Below are positions 25,785 through 34,609 of a stretch of DNA of 64,000 nucleotides, piece after piece. Source of the DNA: an uncultured Acidimicrobiales bacterium (GTDB taxonomy: Bacteria; Actinomycetota; Acidimicrobiia; Acidimicrobiales; SZUA-35); NCBI GenBank assembly GCA_937922805.1, contig CALAJV010000016.1, positions 124,001-188,000 on the forward strand, written 5' to 3'. How positions within the stretch are numbered: the first letter of the stretch is position 1; every line of letters starts with the position of its first letter. Made by a program: the position numbers and the translations under genes. The notes beneath the pieces are model-generated. The model saw nothing but the letters and a program-made list of their open reading frames with translations, made no database searches and was not told the DNA's origin.

Positions 25785-27785
25785 GTGCTGACTGTGTCAA
25801 ACCTGGCCAAGAGCCATGGGGCTAGATCTCTGTTCCATGATGTGACCTTTCGATTGTCGCCGGGACGGCGAATTGCCCTTATCGGAGGCAACGGCGCAGG
25901 TAAAACCACAATCCTTGAGATAATCAACGGGCTGCAAGACGCTGATTCTGGCGAGGTATCACGACCCAACGACTATCGGATTGGTTATCTTCCCCAGGAA
26001 CTGCTTGAGGTTGCTTCGGGCTCGGTGCTGCAAGAGGTAATGGCTGGGGCAGAACTAATCGTGGCGCTCGAACGTGAAATGCGTCAACTTGAACAAACGA
26101 TGGTCGAAGTCAGCGACAGCGAACACGACCAGCTTGTTGCTCGCTACGGCGAGGTCCAAAGCCGATATGAGACCCTCGGTGGTTATCGAGTTGAGGCCGA
26201 CGCTCGGAGCATCCTGGGCGGCCTCGGGTTTACCACCGACGATATGGACCGGCCCCTAAAGCAAATGTCGGGCGGTTGGCAAATGAGGGCGGCGTTGGCC
26301 AAGCTGCTGCTGCAGAAACCAGACGTGCTGATGCTCGACGAGCCCACCAACCACCTGGATGTGGATTCGGTGGCTTGGCTTGAACAGCGTCTCGCGACAT
26401 GGCCCGGAGCCTTGCTCTTCGTGTCCCACGACCGAGACTTTATTGATTCGGTGGCGGAACGAGTTGTCGAGATTGCGTGGGGCACAGCAACCGAATACAT
26501 GGGCGGCTTCGCTGAGTTTGTGGTGGCCCGGGAGGAGCGGCTCGCATCGCTGGAAGCAGCGGCTGGTCGTCAAGCCAAAGAGATTGCCAAAGTCGAACAA
26601 TTTATTGACCGGTTTCGATACAAGGCGACTAAAGCTAAGCAGGTTCAGTCGCGAATCAAGACGCTTCAAAAGCTTGACCGGATCGAAGTCCCAAAAGTTG
26701 AAGACTTGAAATTGAAGTTCAGCTTTCCTGAACCGCCTCGCTCGTCAAGGTTGGTCGTTGAAATCGACGATGCCGCTATTGGCTACGACGACGGTGACGC
26801 GATCTTAACCAACGTGAATCTGGTAGTAGAACGAGGGCAGAAACTGGCGCTGGTTGGACCCAACGGGGCAGGCAAATCCACGCTCTTGAAAGTGATCATG
26901 GGCGAGCTGAACCCAAAATCCGGCTCAGCCAAGTTGGGTGCCAACGTGGACATTGCCTACTTTGCTCAGCATCAAGTAGACGCGCTTGATTTGAATCGGA
27001 CAGTCGAGCAGGAATTCCGCCATAAGGTTGGCGAACAACCGAAGAATCGAAACATGCGTACCGTGCTTGGCTCCTTTGGGTTTTCCGGCGATGCGGTAGA
27101 GCGACTGGTGGGAGACTTGTCGGGAGGTGAGCGAACCCGACTGGCCTTAGCCGAGATCATGTGTAACCCAGTGAACCTTTTGATTCTAGACGAACCGACT
27201 AACCATCTCGATCTTCCTAGTTGCGATGTTTTAGAGGATGCTCTTAGCGCATATCCGGGCACAATTTTGTTAGTAAGCCACGACCGATACTTGATCCGAA
27301 ACACCGTTGAGGAGTTGGTTGAGGTTCGAGATGGGGTCGTCACTCATCACCTTGAAGTCGATGAGCGAATCCTTAGTCCCGTGTCGTCGCAAGATAATTC
27401 TGCTGGTTCGAAGAACTCGAAAGCCTCGCTTAAAGGTGGGGTTACCGGGTCGGCCCGGCCGACCGGTGCATCGAGCAGGTCTTCAAACTCGACCAGCACT
27501 TCTACCGGCGGCGACCCCAGAAAAGCTCGTCGTCAGGCATCGGCTCAGGAGCGGCAACGGTCTCATGACCTAAGGAAACGGGTGAATCGGCTTGAAAAAC
27601 AGGCTGCTACCGCCGAGGCGAAGGTCAAAGACTTTGAGGTTCGCCTGGCTGATCCTGAGGTATACGCCGACCGAGAACTGATGGATGGTCTCATCGCCGA
27701 GCACGCTACAGCAAAGGTTAAAGCCGACAAGCTTATGGCTGAGTGGGAGTCAGCGGCCAGCGAGTTGGAGTCGATCGATTCCTAG
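25785..27785 (+). CDS. ABC-F family ATPase (ribosome-associated)
   Basis: A 666-residue soluble protein with two ABC ATPase domains and no membrane part. Domain 1 has Walker A GGNGAGKTTILE, signature QMSGGWQMRAALAKLLL and Walker B VLMLDEPTNHLD. Domain 2 has GPNGAGKSTLLK, DLSGGERTRLALAEI and LLILDEPTNHLDL. The linker between them (ABC-tran_Xtn type) contains FRYKATKAKQVQSRIKTLQKL. A charged C-terminal coiled coil (about 560-660) follows a Ser/Thr-rich hinge. ABC-F proteins act on ribosomes in translation or antibiotic resistance; the subtype cannot be fixed here, although the general layout is Uup/YbiT/EttA-like. GTG start at 25785. Confidence 0.93.
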   Translation: MLTVSNLAKSHGARSLFHDVTFRLSPGRRIALIGGNGAGKTTILEIINGLQDADSGEVSRPNDYRIGYLPQELLEVASGSVLQEVMAGAELIVALEREMRQLEQTMVEVSDSEHDQLVARYGEVQSRYETLGGYRVEADARSILGGLGFTTDDMDRPLKQMSGGWQMRAALAKLLLQKPDVLMLDEPTNHLDVDSVAWLEQRLATWPGALLFVSHDRDFIDSVAERVVEIAWGTATEYMGGFAEFVVAREERLASLEAAAGRQAKEIAKVEQFIDRFRYKATKAKQVQSRIKTLQKLDRIEVPKVEDLKLKFSFPEPPRSSRLVVEIDDAAIGYDDGDAILTNVNLVVERGQKLALVGPNGAGKSTLLKVIMGELNPKSGSAKLGANVDIAYFAQHQVDALDLNRTVEQEFRHKVGEQPKNRNMRTVLGSFGFSGDAVERLVGDLSGGERTRLALAEIMCNPVNLLILDEPTNHLDLPSCDVLEDALSAYPGTILLVSHDRYLIRNTVEELVEVRDGVVTHHLEVDERILSPVSSQDNSAGSKNSKASLKGGVTGSARPTGASSRSSNSTSTSTGGDPRKARRQASAQERQRSHDLRKRVNRLEKQAATAEAKVKDFEVRLADPEVYADRELMDGLIAEHATAKVKADKLMAEWESAASELESIDS

Positions 27786-27923
27786 TCCTGAAGCGATAGC
27801 TTCTCGATTGCTACCTTCTCGGTGACATCTTCTTGATCCATAGTCGGTCACGCTATTCGCTAAGAAATGTTGCCGTGTGTAAGCAAGCCGACAGACCGAT
27901 TCAAAACTCTTTCCTAGTTTGAT

Positions 27924-27959
27924 CCCTACGCAACCCATCGAGGTTGCCTGTCGGTAGGG
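27924..27959 (+). promoter_or_regulatory. Bulged hairpin in the leader of the ECF sigma factor gene
   Basis: CCCTAC-GCAACC pairs with GGTTGC and GTAGGG, giving 12 bp interrupted by a six-base bulge (CTGTCG) on one side, with a CATCGA loop. The stem ends 22 nt before the ATG at 27982 and just upstream of GAGGGGG. It may control translation or mRNA stability of the sigma factor. Confidence 0.45.
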
Positions 27960-27981
27960 CCGACTTAAACGAGGGGGCAAG

Positions 27982-28638
27982 ATGGCTGTCATCGCAGCAG
28001 AAACGGTTCAACCAACCACAGACAAGGTTCTAAGCGAGGATCCATCGGATCTTTCGACCGCCGAGCTGGTCAGCTGGGCTTCAAACGGGGATCAGGGAGC
28101 TTGGAACGAGTTATTCACCAGGTTTAGTCCACTCGTTCGGTCAGTGGCTCATAGCTATCGACTGGATCATGAAACAGCAGCCGACGTTTGCCAAACAACT
28201 TGGCTGCGCCTGTTCGAACACATTGACCGTATTCGACAACCAGAGCGACTGGCCGGATGGCTGGCTACGACTGCTCGAAACGAGGCGCTAAGTTGCACCG
28301 GAAAAGCGAGTCGTACCAGACCGTGCGGCGAACTTGTTGACCGGATCGACGATAACGCTCCGCTTCCGGATGAGCAGGTAATGGACGGTGAAACCCTGCA
28401 AGAGGTACTGGTAGCGTTCGCCGAACTGCCGGATCGTTCTCAGGAGTTCCTCCGACTAGTTATGGCGTCGCCACCGATTCCCTACATCGAAATCGCTGAC
28501 CGGCTTGGTAGGTCAGTTGGCAGCATCGGCCCAACTCGAAGCCGCTGCCTAACCGCGCTAGAACGAAAACTTAAGGAGCACGGTGTGGTTAACGAACTAC
28601 TAGCAGCGTCTTCGCGACAAACCCCATTAGCGATCTAG
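27982..28638 (+). CDS. ECF-type RNA polymerase sigma factor
   Basis: This 218-residue protein has the two sigma-70 domains of ECF factors. Region 2 spans about 45-105 (ELFTRFSPLVRSVAHSYRLDHETAADVCQTTWLRLFEHIDRIRQPERLAGWLATTARNEAL), with the typical DVCQTTWLRLF. Region 4 spans about 145-200 (AFAELPDRSQEFLRLVMASPPIPYIEIADRLGRSVGSIGPTRSRCLTALERKL), containing the HTH. GAGGGGG is 5 nt upstream of the ATG. No anti-sigma factor is adjacent; the next gene is convergent and the stops overlap by 12 nt. A short C-terminal extension follows region 4. Promoters it recognises are unknown. Confidence 0.9.
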   Translation: MAVIAAETVQPTTDKVLSEDPSDLSTAELVSWASNGDQGAWNELFTRFSPLVRSVAHSYRLDHETAADVCQTTWLRLFEHIDRIRQPERLAGWLATTARNEALSCTGKASRTRPCGELVDRIDDNAPLPDEQVMDGETLQEVLVAFAELPDRSQEFLRLVMASPPIPYIEIADRLGRSVGSIGPTRSRCLTALERKLKEHGVVNELLAASSRQTPLAI

Positions 28639-31173
28639 ATTCAGGGCATTCCCTATTAGACCGAGGTGGGAGTACGCCTGTGGGACGTTGCCCAACGCGA
28701 ACTCGTTTTCAGGATCAAACTCCTCGGCCATAAGCCCAGTCTTGCCCACCAACCCGCACAGGTCTTTGAATAGGGACTCCGCCCGTTCGCCTTCACCGAT
28801 GAGGTAGAGCGAGTCAATCAACCACGATGTCATCAAGTTGAACCCGCCTTCTTTCCCAGGCAGACCGTCGTCTTCTAGATAGCGGTACACGGTTGGGCCG
28901 ACCCGTAGTTGTTCTTCGACCTTCTCAACCGTGGAAATGAACCGATGATCGGTCGGCTCTACTAAACCCCAGAGCCCGACCGCTAGAACTGATGCGTCGA
29001 GGCTTTGGTCATCGTAGGCGGCAGTAAACGAACCAACTTCTTCATTCCATCCGTTGGTCAAAACGTCGCTGGCAATTTGGTCCCGGAGCTCGATCCAAGC
29101 AGCGGGCTCCCGATCGAGGAACTGGTCGGCTATAGAAATGGCGCGATCAACGGTAACCCAACCCATAACCTTCGAATACACATGGTGCCGAGGGGGTTTC
29201 CGGATTTCCCAGATGCCATGATCCGGTTCGTGCCAACGGCGAGATACCGCCAACACCATCGCTTCAACAAGATGCCAATGCTGGGTTGAAAGGGCTTCGC
29301 CTCGCTCAAGCAGAACATGTACCAGATCAACCACGGGGCCGAACACATCGAGCTGGACTTGTCCGTCGGCCGCATTTCCAACTCGTACCGGTCGACTTCC
29401 GCCGTAGCCGGGTAACTCGGTTATCTCTGCTTCTGGTGGCAGGTGCCGGCCGGTGACGTTATACAGAGGTGCCAGTCGTTCAGGATCAGATCGAGTCTCG
29501 AGTATCCCAAGGACCCAATCGAGGAAAGCCATACCTTCGGCGTGCGAGTTCAATCGAGCCAGAGCGGTAGCCGTCATCGCAGCATCTCGGAGCCAGCAGT
29601 ACCGGTAGTCCCAGTTGCGGATACCGCCCAGGGTCTCTGGAAGGCTGGTTGTCGCTGCGGCGAGAATTGCGCCGGTGGGGCCATGACAGAGGCTCCGAAG
29701 AACCAACGCACTGCGCCGCACTAGCTCGGTTTCCACCGCTGGAAGATCGAGTTTGTTCACCCAATTTGTCCAAAAGTGCTTTGTATCAGCCAAGCGATCG
29801 GTCTCGGATCGGGCATCTGGTCGGGTAGTTCCGGTGCCACTTCGCAGTTCGAGAGCAATCGGTTCGCCGGGAACAAGTTGAATTTCAGCTAGCGCTGATT
29901 GGTGATTGCCATCTTGAACGATCTCCCATTGGACCCCGGGAGATCGCAAGACCATCAGATCGGAAGTTCCTTGAACCGAAATGCCATCATCTTTGAGTTC
30001 GAGCTGGGTCGCGGCCCGGCCAAAGTCGAGTCGGGGAGCGAACTCGACGTATGCCGTTCCGGAGCCTTCAAGCACTCGAAGTAGGTCGGATCGGCCAGCC
30101 AGCCGCCGTGTTCGGCCGCTAGAAGAGTCGAGAAAATCGGTAACGGTGAAGTCAGGAAATGAGGTTTCAAGGACCATTGTGTCCTTTAGATACCGTTGGC
30201 CCGATGGCGAGCTCAGCGATTCTTCAGCCGCATTTCTAACGGTGAAATGACCAGCGGCTGGACCACCCAACAGCTGGGCGAACACCGCCCCGGAATCTAT
30301 TCGAGGAACGCAAAGCCAGCTGATTGATGCCCGAGGGGTTACGATTGCTGCGGTCCGTAGATCAGACAAGATTGAATGGTCTTCGATCGGTGTGAGCGCT
30401 TCGCCCCTCAGCCATTTGGCCCGGAGTTCGGCAAGAAGAGCCAAAATCTGAGCGACCGTGTCGGTATCGCGAACCCGAAACCCGGCAGCAGTTGGGGCAT
30501 CACCGACTCTGACCCCTATGTCTGGGCCACTCAGCGTTCGAAATCCGTCTTCGTCTGTCGTGTCGTCGCCTACGAAGATTACCGCTGACGCTCCGACTTG
30601 GCCTCGGATGATGTCGAGCGCAGTGCCTTTGTTGGTATCGATGACCGAGAATTCGATTATTTGATGACCGTTGCGAACAAATACGCCGTCCATCGTTGCC
30701 GGTCCCCGAACAAGTTTTTGCCGGGCCGCATCCGCAGTGCCATCGTCCATGCCCCGAAAATGGAAGGTAACTCCCGAAGGCTTCTCTTCGACGATGGCGT
30801 CGTATTCCCGGCCTAGCTCTTGCACTCGCTCTAGAAGCGCTTTCCTCGTGGATACCACAGCTGGATCCATCTTGTTAGCGAAACCAAGATCAAACTCGCT
30901 GCCGTGACTTCCGACCAGTCGGATTTCTTCTGGAAATCGAGACAAGGTCGCTAAGTCGCGGAGGCTGCGCCCGGAAACCACGGTCACATGAGTATTGGCT
31001 TGCTCAGCCAACGATCTCATGGCCGCCGCCGAATCTCGATTAGCCGTTGCTGCCATTGGGTCATCAACGAGCGGGGCAAGCGTGCCGTCGTAGTCGCAAG
31101 CAACCAGCAGCGTTGGTACACGCGCCAAATGTCGAATTCGTTCAGCTAGTTCGCCCAAATTGTCCGACGTCAT
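28627..31173 (-). CDS. Trehalose-6-phosphate phosphatase fused to GH15 trehalase-like domain
   Basis: I start at ATG 31173 with AAGGGG upstream; a longer frame to 31302 lacks one. The 848-residue protein is a two-enzyme fusion. Residues 1-250 are a HAD-type trehalose-6-phosphate phosphatase: VACDYDGTLAPLVDDP (nucleophile Asp), VVSGRSLRDLATL, and GDDTTDEDGF. From about 265 to the end is a glycoside hydrolase 15 module of the mycobacterial trehalase type: IEDHSILSDLRTAAIVTPRASISWLCVPRIDSGAVFAQLL, the catalytic region GGIRNWDYRYCWLRDAAM, and the second acid region LMAEEFDPENEFALGNVPQAYSHLGLI. It could make trehalose from the OtsA product and also hydrolyse it to glucose. Convergent with the sigma factor gene, 12-nt overlap. 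Confidence 0.92.
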   Translation of the reverse strand: MTSDNLGELAERIRHLARVPTLLVACDYDGTLAPLVDDPMAATANRDSAAAMRSLAEQANTHVTVVSGRSLRDLATLSRFPEEIRLVGSHGSEFDLGFANKMDPAVVSTRKALLERVQELGREYDAIVEEKPSGVTFHFRGMDDGTADAARQKLVRGPATMDGVFVRNGHQIIEFSVIDTNKGTALDIIRGQVGASAVIFVGDDTTDEDGFRTLSGPDIGVRVGDAPTAAGFRVRDTDTVAQILALLAELRAKWLRGEALTPIEDHSILSDLRTAAIVTPRASISWLCVPRIDSGAVFAQLLGGPAAGHFTVRNAAEESLSSPSGQRYLKDTMVLETSFPDFTVTDFLDSSSGRTRRLAGRSDLLRVLEGSGTAYVEFAPRLDFGRAATQLELKDDGISVQGTSDLMVLRSPGVQWEIVQDGNHQSALAEIQLVPGEPIALELRSGTGTTRPDARSETDRLADTKHFWTNWVNKLDLPAVETELVRRSALVLRSLCHGPTGAILAAATTSLPETLGGIRNWDYRYCWLRDAAMTATALARLNSHAEGMAFLDWVLGILETRSDPERLAPLYNVTGRHLPPEAEITELPGYGGSRPVRVGNAADGQVQLDVFGPVVDLVHVLLERGEALSTQHWHLVEAMVLAVSRRWHEPDHGIWEIRKPPRHHVYSKVMGWVTVDRAISIADQFLDREPAAWIELRDQIASDVLTNGWNEEVGSFTAAYDDQSLDASVLAVGLWGLVEPTDHRFISTVEKVEEQLRVGPTVYRYLEDDGLPGKEGGFNLMTSWLIDSLYLIGEGERAESLFKDLCGLVGKTGLMAEEFDPENEFALGNVPQAYSHLGLIGNALNLDR

Positions 31174-31319
31174 CCGGTCCCCTTGGATCCGCAGTTCTGT
31201 TGTGCCATGGGTCGGAGCAACGATGGACCGAATATGGCGTACAGTAACTATCGGCAAGTACTCCGCTAATTCAAACTCGATAGTAGCTACATCCGACACC
31301 ATTATCCGCCATTCCCACT

Positions 31320-31357
31320 GTTGATTTTTCGTGTTGACTCCATTGTTGATCGTTGAC
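31320..31357. repeat. Cluster of four GTTGA(T/C) hexamers in a divergent promoter region
   Basis: GTTGAT at 31320, GTTGAC at 31333, GTTGAT at 31345 and GTTGAC at 31352 lie between the OtsB-GH15 gene and the protease gene. They may be part of promoter -35 elements or a regulator site. Spacing is uneven (13, 12, 7). Confidence 0.3.
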
Positions 31358-31427
31358 TACGAATTTCGACCGCTCAGCGCTTCCTTCCCCTTCGGCGAAG
31401 CGGGAAACAACCAAGTAGAACAAAACG

Positions 31428-32948
31428 ATGCTCCCTCAAGATTCAAACGCTCCTCAGACCGGACTAGGACCGATAGGAACCGGTCCGATCCCGTCCAGCC
31501 CTCCGGTTTCTGATGGCCCGAATCCATCCTTCGGGCCTAGCGGGTCGAATACCAGCTCTGGGTGGAACGGAGGTGGTGAGAATGGGACCAACAATGGGCG
31601 AGAGGGCTTCGTCATAGCTGTCGGGGTGTTGCTCGGCGCGGTGTTAGTTCTCGGTGGGCTGTTCGGATTCCAACGGTGGCGGTCCGGGGTGGACGAATCG
31701 GCGATCGAGAGCATCCAAGCGGAGGAATCTACCGGTAATCCAGGCAACGGCTCCGTAGAAAATGGGAATGAAGCCGCTGAGGAAGCCGACCAGGACCGCG
31801 AAGTCGATGAGGAAGAACCTAGTAACGATCAGTCAGACGGCGGCCAGCTAACCGAGGATCCAGATGGCGACGGCGATGCCGAGTCGACTGATCGTAGCCA
31901 AGACAATCTGACTCCGACAGAATGTCCAGCTGGGATCTCATCTGAGATCTGCAACGCCGTTCGCTTTGTAGAAGAAGAAACAGGACGGCCATTCAAGAAT
32001 TTCCCAGTGGTCGAGCTGTTAGAGAACGATGCTTTTGACGCCGAGATTCTCAAAGACTTTGCCCAGTACGAAGAGGACTTCAACGAAGATGAGGTTCCGT
32101 TGAAAGCAATGGGGCTCCTAGGAAGCGATATATCTCTTTACCAGACGTACCTAAGCCTGATTGAACTAGGCGTTGTTGGCTTCTACCGGCCTGATACGGA
32201 TCAACTAGTGGTTCGCGGCGGCGAGCTTGATCTATACGGCCAAAGCGTTCTTGTTCATGAGCTTGTTCATGCTCACGATGATCAATGGTACGACTTGGAT
32301 CGGGAAGATTTCGACAACGACGATGCCGAAGCTGGGTTCGCTGCCGTCGTCGAAGGTAACGCTAGCCGTATCGAAAATGCCTGGATTGCGAGTCTCTCGC
32401 CTGAGCAGGCCGCCGAAGTAGATTTAGGTGCCCTAGCGGCCCTATCTCCAGATGACTTCACAAAGCTACTTGCTCTTCCTCCGGTCATGATCCAGCTCCA
32501 GTCGTTCCCCTATCAAGACGGCGAGGTATACGTCGCCTATCGAACCGACGCCGAAGGTGAGAGCGTCATAGCAGAACTTTACGAGAATCCACCTGAATCA
32601 ACCGAGCAAATTTTGCACCCGGCCGAGGAGTTCCAGCCAACTATTGATGTCGGATTACCACCCGCCGACGGTGAGGTAGCCTTCTCGGGAACGTTAGGGG
32701 AGCTCTACCTTTCGCTTTGGTTCGACCAGGTAGCGGCGGCGGGGTGGGGTGGCGACAGCTTTGTTACTTGGTCGGCGGGAGCAACCACGTGCATGCGGGT
32801 TGATATTGCCGCCGACACAGCCGAGGATTTGAACCAGATTGAAGCTAGCGCCCAACGGTGGCAAGGGTCAGCACCGTCTGAGGACCGTACTATTGAACGT
32901 GTGGACACTGCCGACCAATCGCTGGTTCGGATCACCAGTTGCTATTAG
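31428..32948 (+). CDS. Membrane-anchored putative zinc metalloprotease (HELVH)
   Basis: A 506-residue protein with a Pro/Gly/Ser-rich N-terminal region, one membrane helix at about 62-84 (FVIAVGVLLGAVLVLGGLFGF), a very acidic stalk (about 90-165), and an exported domain. In that domain, VLVHELVHAHDDQWYD holds HELVH at residues 277-281, followed about 28 residues later by the FAAVVEGNASRIE segment, whose Glu (about 309) is a fitting third zinc ligand. This HExxH plus downstream Glu is the gluzincin pattern. The N-terminal domain has cysteines C-x(9)-C (TECPAGISSEIC), and two more are near the C terminus (TTCMR, TSCY). I do not know a described family with this exact form; substrate unknown. 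Confidence 0.75.
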   Translation: MLPQDSNAPQTGLGPIGTGPIPSSPPVSDGPNPSFGPSGSNTSSGWNGGGENGTNNGREGFVIAVGVLLGAVLVLGGLFGFQRWRSGVDESAIESIQAEESTGNPGNGSVENGNEAAEEADQDREVDEEEPSNDQSDGGQLTEDPDGDGDAESTDRSQDNLTPTECPAGISSEICNAVRFVEEETGRPFKNFPVVELLENDAFDAEILKDFAQYEEDFNEDEVPLKAMGLLGSDISLYQTYLSLIELGVVGFYRPDTDQLVVRGGELDLYGQSVLVHELVHAHDDQWYDLDREDFDNDDAEAGFAAVVEGNASRIENAWIASLSPEQAAEVDLGALAALSPDDFTKLLALPPVMIQLQSFPYQDGEVYVAYRTDAEGESVIAELYENPPESTEQILHPAEEFQPTIDVGLPPADGEVAFSGTLGELYLSLWFDQVAAAGWGGDSFVTWSAGATTCMRVDIAADTAEDLNQIEASAQRWQGSAPSEDRTIERVDTADQSLVRITSCY

Positions 32949-33016
32949 TAGTTTCTCGGTCTTGGCCGCCGGTGAGCGGCAGGCGAAGCTAAGTCGGAAC
33001 AAAGTACGGTTATCGC

Positions 33017-33538
33017 ATGCCTCGTCTGTTCGCCGCCATCGACCTTCCGGGAATCCAGAATAGGGCGATCCTGTCGAACCATTCGGATTTGCTGGGAGCT
33101 AACTGGGAGAAGCAACCTCATATCACACTGGTGCATTTTGGGGAGGTTGCCGTCGGCCAGGTGAATCAACTGACCGACTCGTTGCATCGAGTGTCGTTTG
33201 GGTCGTTCGATTTACACCCGACCGAAGTTGGATTCTTCGGTGAGCCCACGACACCTTCAGTCATGTGGATTGGTCTCGCTCCATCGAACCCACTTCAGGC
33301 CCTTCATCACGAGCTATTTACTGTTGGCCATGAGCATGCCTTCCCAGCCCAGCGAGACGAGTTTGTTCCTCACATTACCCTCGCTCACATAGCCAACGTC
33401 GATGGTTCGAACTTGGAGCGGTACATTTCCAGCCTGGATCTCTCGACTCTCACCTCCTTCCCGGTCGGCGAGTTCCACCTGTACCAGAGCGCCAACGGAA
33501 CCTACGCCCGGCTAGCGACGATGGCAGCAACGAGTTGA
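33017..33538 (+). CDS. thpR: RNA 2',3'-cyclic phosphodiesterase (2H family)
   Basis: This 173-residue protein opens all cyclic 2',3'-phosphates in RNA to 2'-phosphates; older names are LigT or 2'-5' RNA ligase. Both HxTL motifs of the 2H superfamily are present: His35 in PHITLVHFG and His119 in VPHITLAHIAN. The start MPRLFAAIDLP is characteristic of the family. It lies 68 nt after the metalloprotease gene. A 30-bp repeat pair follows the stop. Confidence 0.93.
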   Translation: MPRLFAAIDLPGIQNRAILSNHSDLLGANWEKQPHITLVHFGEVAVGQVNQLTDSLHRVSFGSFDLHPTEVGFFGEPTTPSVMWIGLAPSNPLQALHHELFTVGHEHAFPAQRDEFVPHITLAHIANVDGSNLERYISSLDLSTLTSFPVGEFHLYQSANGTYARLATMAATS

Positions 33539-33571
33539 ACTTGACAGCCTCGATAAAGCGGCATCGCTTCG

Positions 33572-33646
33572 CCAGTTGAGGTTTCGCGTTTCGGCGTTTC
33601 GGCGTTTCGTGTTCCACCAGTTGAGGTTTCGCGTTTCGGCGTTTCG
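33572..33646. repeat. 30-bp direct repeat pair made of GTTTCG units
   Basis: The 30-bp unit beginning CCAGTTGAGGTTTCGCGTTT occurs exactly at 33572-33601 and 33617-33646. Within and between copies are repeated 8-mers GGCGTTTC, so the whole segment is a GTTTCG-rich array. It fills the gap between thpR and the LLM oxidoreductase gene, and the second copy ends 47 nt before that gene's start. Confidence 0.85.
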
Positions 33647-33693
33647 TGCTCTGTCGTTTCGCAATTTGGCGGTTGGTGAGGCAGGCTAGAACT

Positions 33694-34593
33694 ATGAAGA
33701 TTCGGATTGGATATGGTCTTGGAACCCGAAATGCCACAACTGATCAGGACCGATTTGCATCGCTGGTTGATGGGCTCGAAAGAAACGAGTTCGATTCGCT
33801 GTGGCTGTCGGAACGGTTGAGTGGAGAGTGCCCCGATCCGTTGATTGGAATGGCTTTCGCCGCGGCCCGAACCAAAAAGCTAAAAGTTGGAATGTCGGTT
33901 TTGGTGCTGCCTGGGCGAAACCCCGTCGTGTTGGCAAAGTCGTTGGCGAGCCTCGACCAGCTATCGGGTGGGCGGGTCCTTCCGGCTTTTGGCCTTGGAG
34001 TTGCCGACTCAGCGGAACACCAGGCATTCGGCGTGCAAAGAACCGACCGAGGCGGTTGGTTCAACGAGGCGTTGCCCCTGATGAAAAGGCTGTGGCTTGA
34101 AGATGGTGTCACCCATGAAGGTAAACGGTTCAAGGTCGTCGATGTAACGATTAGGCCGAAGCCTGTCCAACAACCACTTGAAGTTTGGTTGGGAGGTATC
34201 GCTCCGTTAGAACTGAGGCGGGTGGGGCGACATGCCGATGGTTGGCTGCCGTCTTTTTGCACCCCGAGCCAGGTTGCTGAAGCCCGGGCCGAGATTGAGC
34301 GGGTCGCAGCCGAGAACGATCGTGAAATTGAGGATGAGCACTATGGGGCGTTGATCCCATACCGAGAGAGCGCGGCGGAGCTGCCCGACTCGATGAAAGC
34401 CATCTTGGCCAAACGAAACCCCGACGCTGATCCTGATTCCATCATCCCGACGAAACAGGCGATTGGAAAGACGGTCCAGGGGTTCATCGACGAAGGGTTT
34501 TCCAAATTTGTGTTGATCCCAACCGTTGAGCCAACCGATTGGGATTCTGAGTTAGACGAGATCGCGGCCATTGCCAAACCTATGGAGAATTAG
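33694..34593 (+). CDS. LLM-class F420-type oxidoreductase
   Basis: The ATG at 33694 gives a 299-residue protein starting MKIRIGYGLGTRNATTDQDRF; an in-frame ATG at 33646 would translate part of the upstream repeat. The fold is the bacterial luciferase-like TIM barrel: LVDGLERNEFDSLWLSERL, VGMSVLVLPGRNPVVLAKSLASLDQLSGGRVLPAFGLG and PLEVWLGGIAPLELRRVGRHADGWLPSF. In actinobacteria such proteins usually use coenzyme F420, though FMN cannot be excluded. The substrate is not readable. It ends 16 nt before the convergent Trx/NHL gene. Confidence 0.87.
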   Translation: MKIRIGYGLGTRNATTDQDRFASLVDGLERNEFDSLWLSERLSGECPDPLIGMAFAAARTKKLKVGMSVLVLPGRNPVVLAKSLASLDQLSGGRVLPAFGLGVADSAEHQAFGVQRTDRGGWFNEALPLMKRLWLEDGVTHEGKRFKVVDVTIRPKPVQQPLEVWLGGIAPLELRRVGRHADGWLPSFCTPSQVAEARAEIERVAAENDREIEDEHYGALIPYRESAAELPDSMKAILAKRNPDADPDSIIPTKQAIGKTVQGFIDEGFSKFVLIPTVEPTDWDSELDEIAAIAKPMEN

Positions 34594-34609
34594 CTGTTCG
34601 AATAGTGGT

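Noticed and set aside
33572..33646. CRISPR array
   Set aside because: Only two repeat copies with a 15-bp gap made of the same GTTTCG motif; no spacer-like unique sequence and no cas genes.
33450..33737. Minus-strand frame with KRRNAKPQL repeats
   Set aside because: Generated by the 30-bp DNA repeat and antisense thpR/LLM sequence; no start signal.
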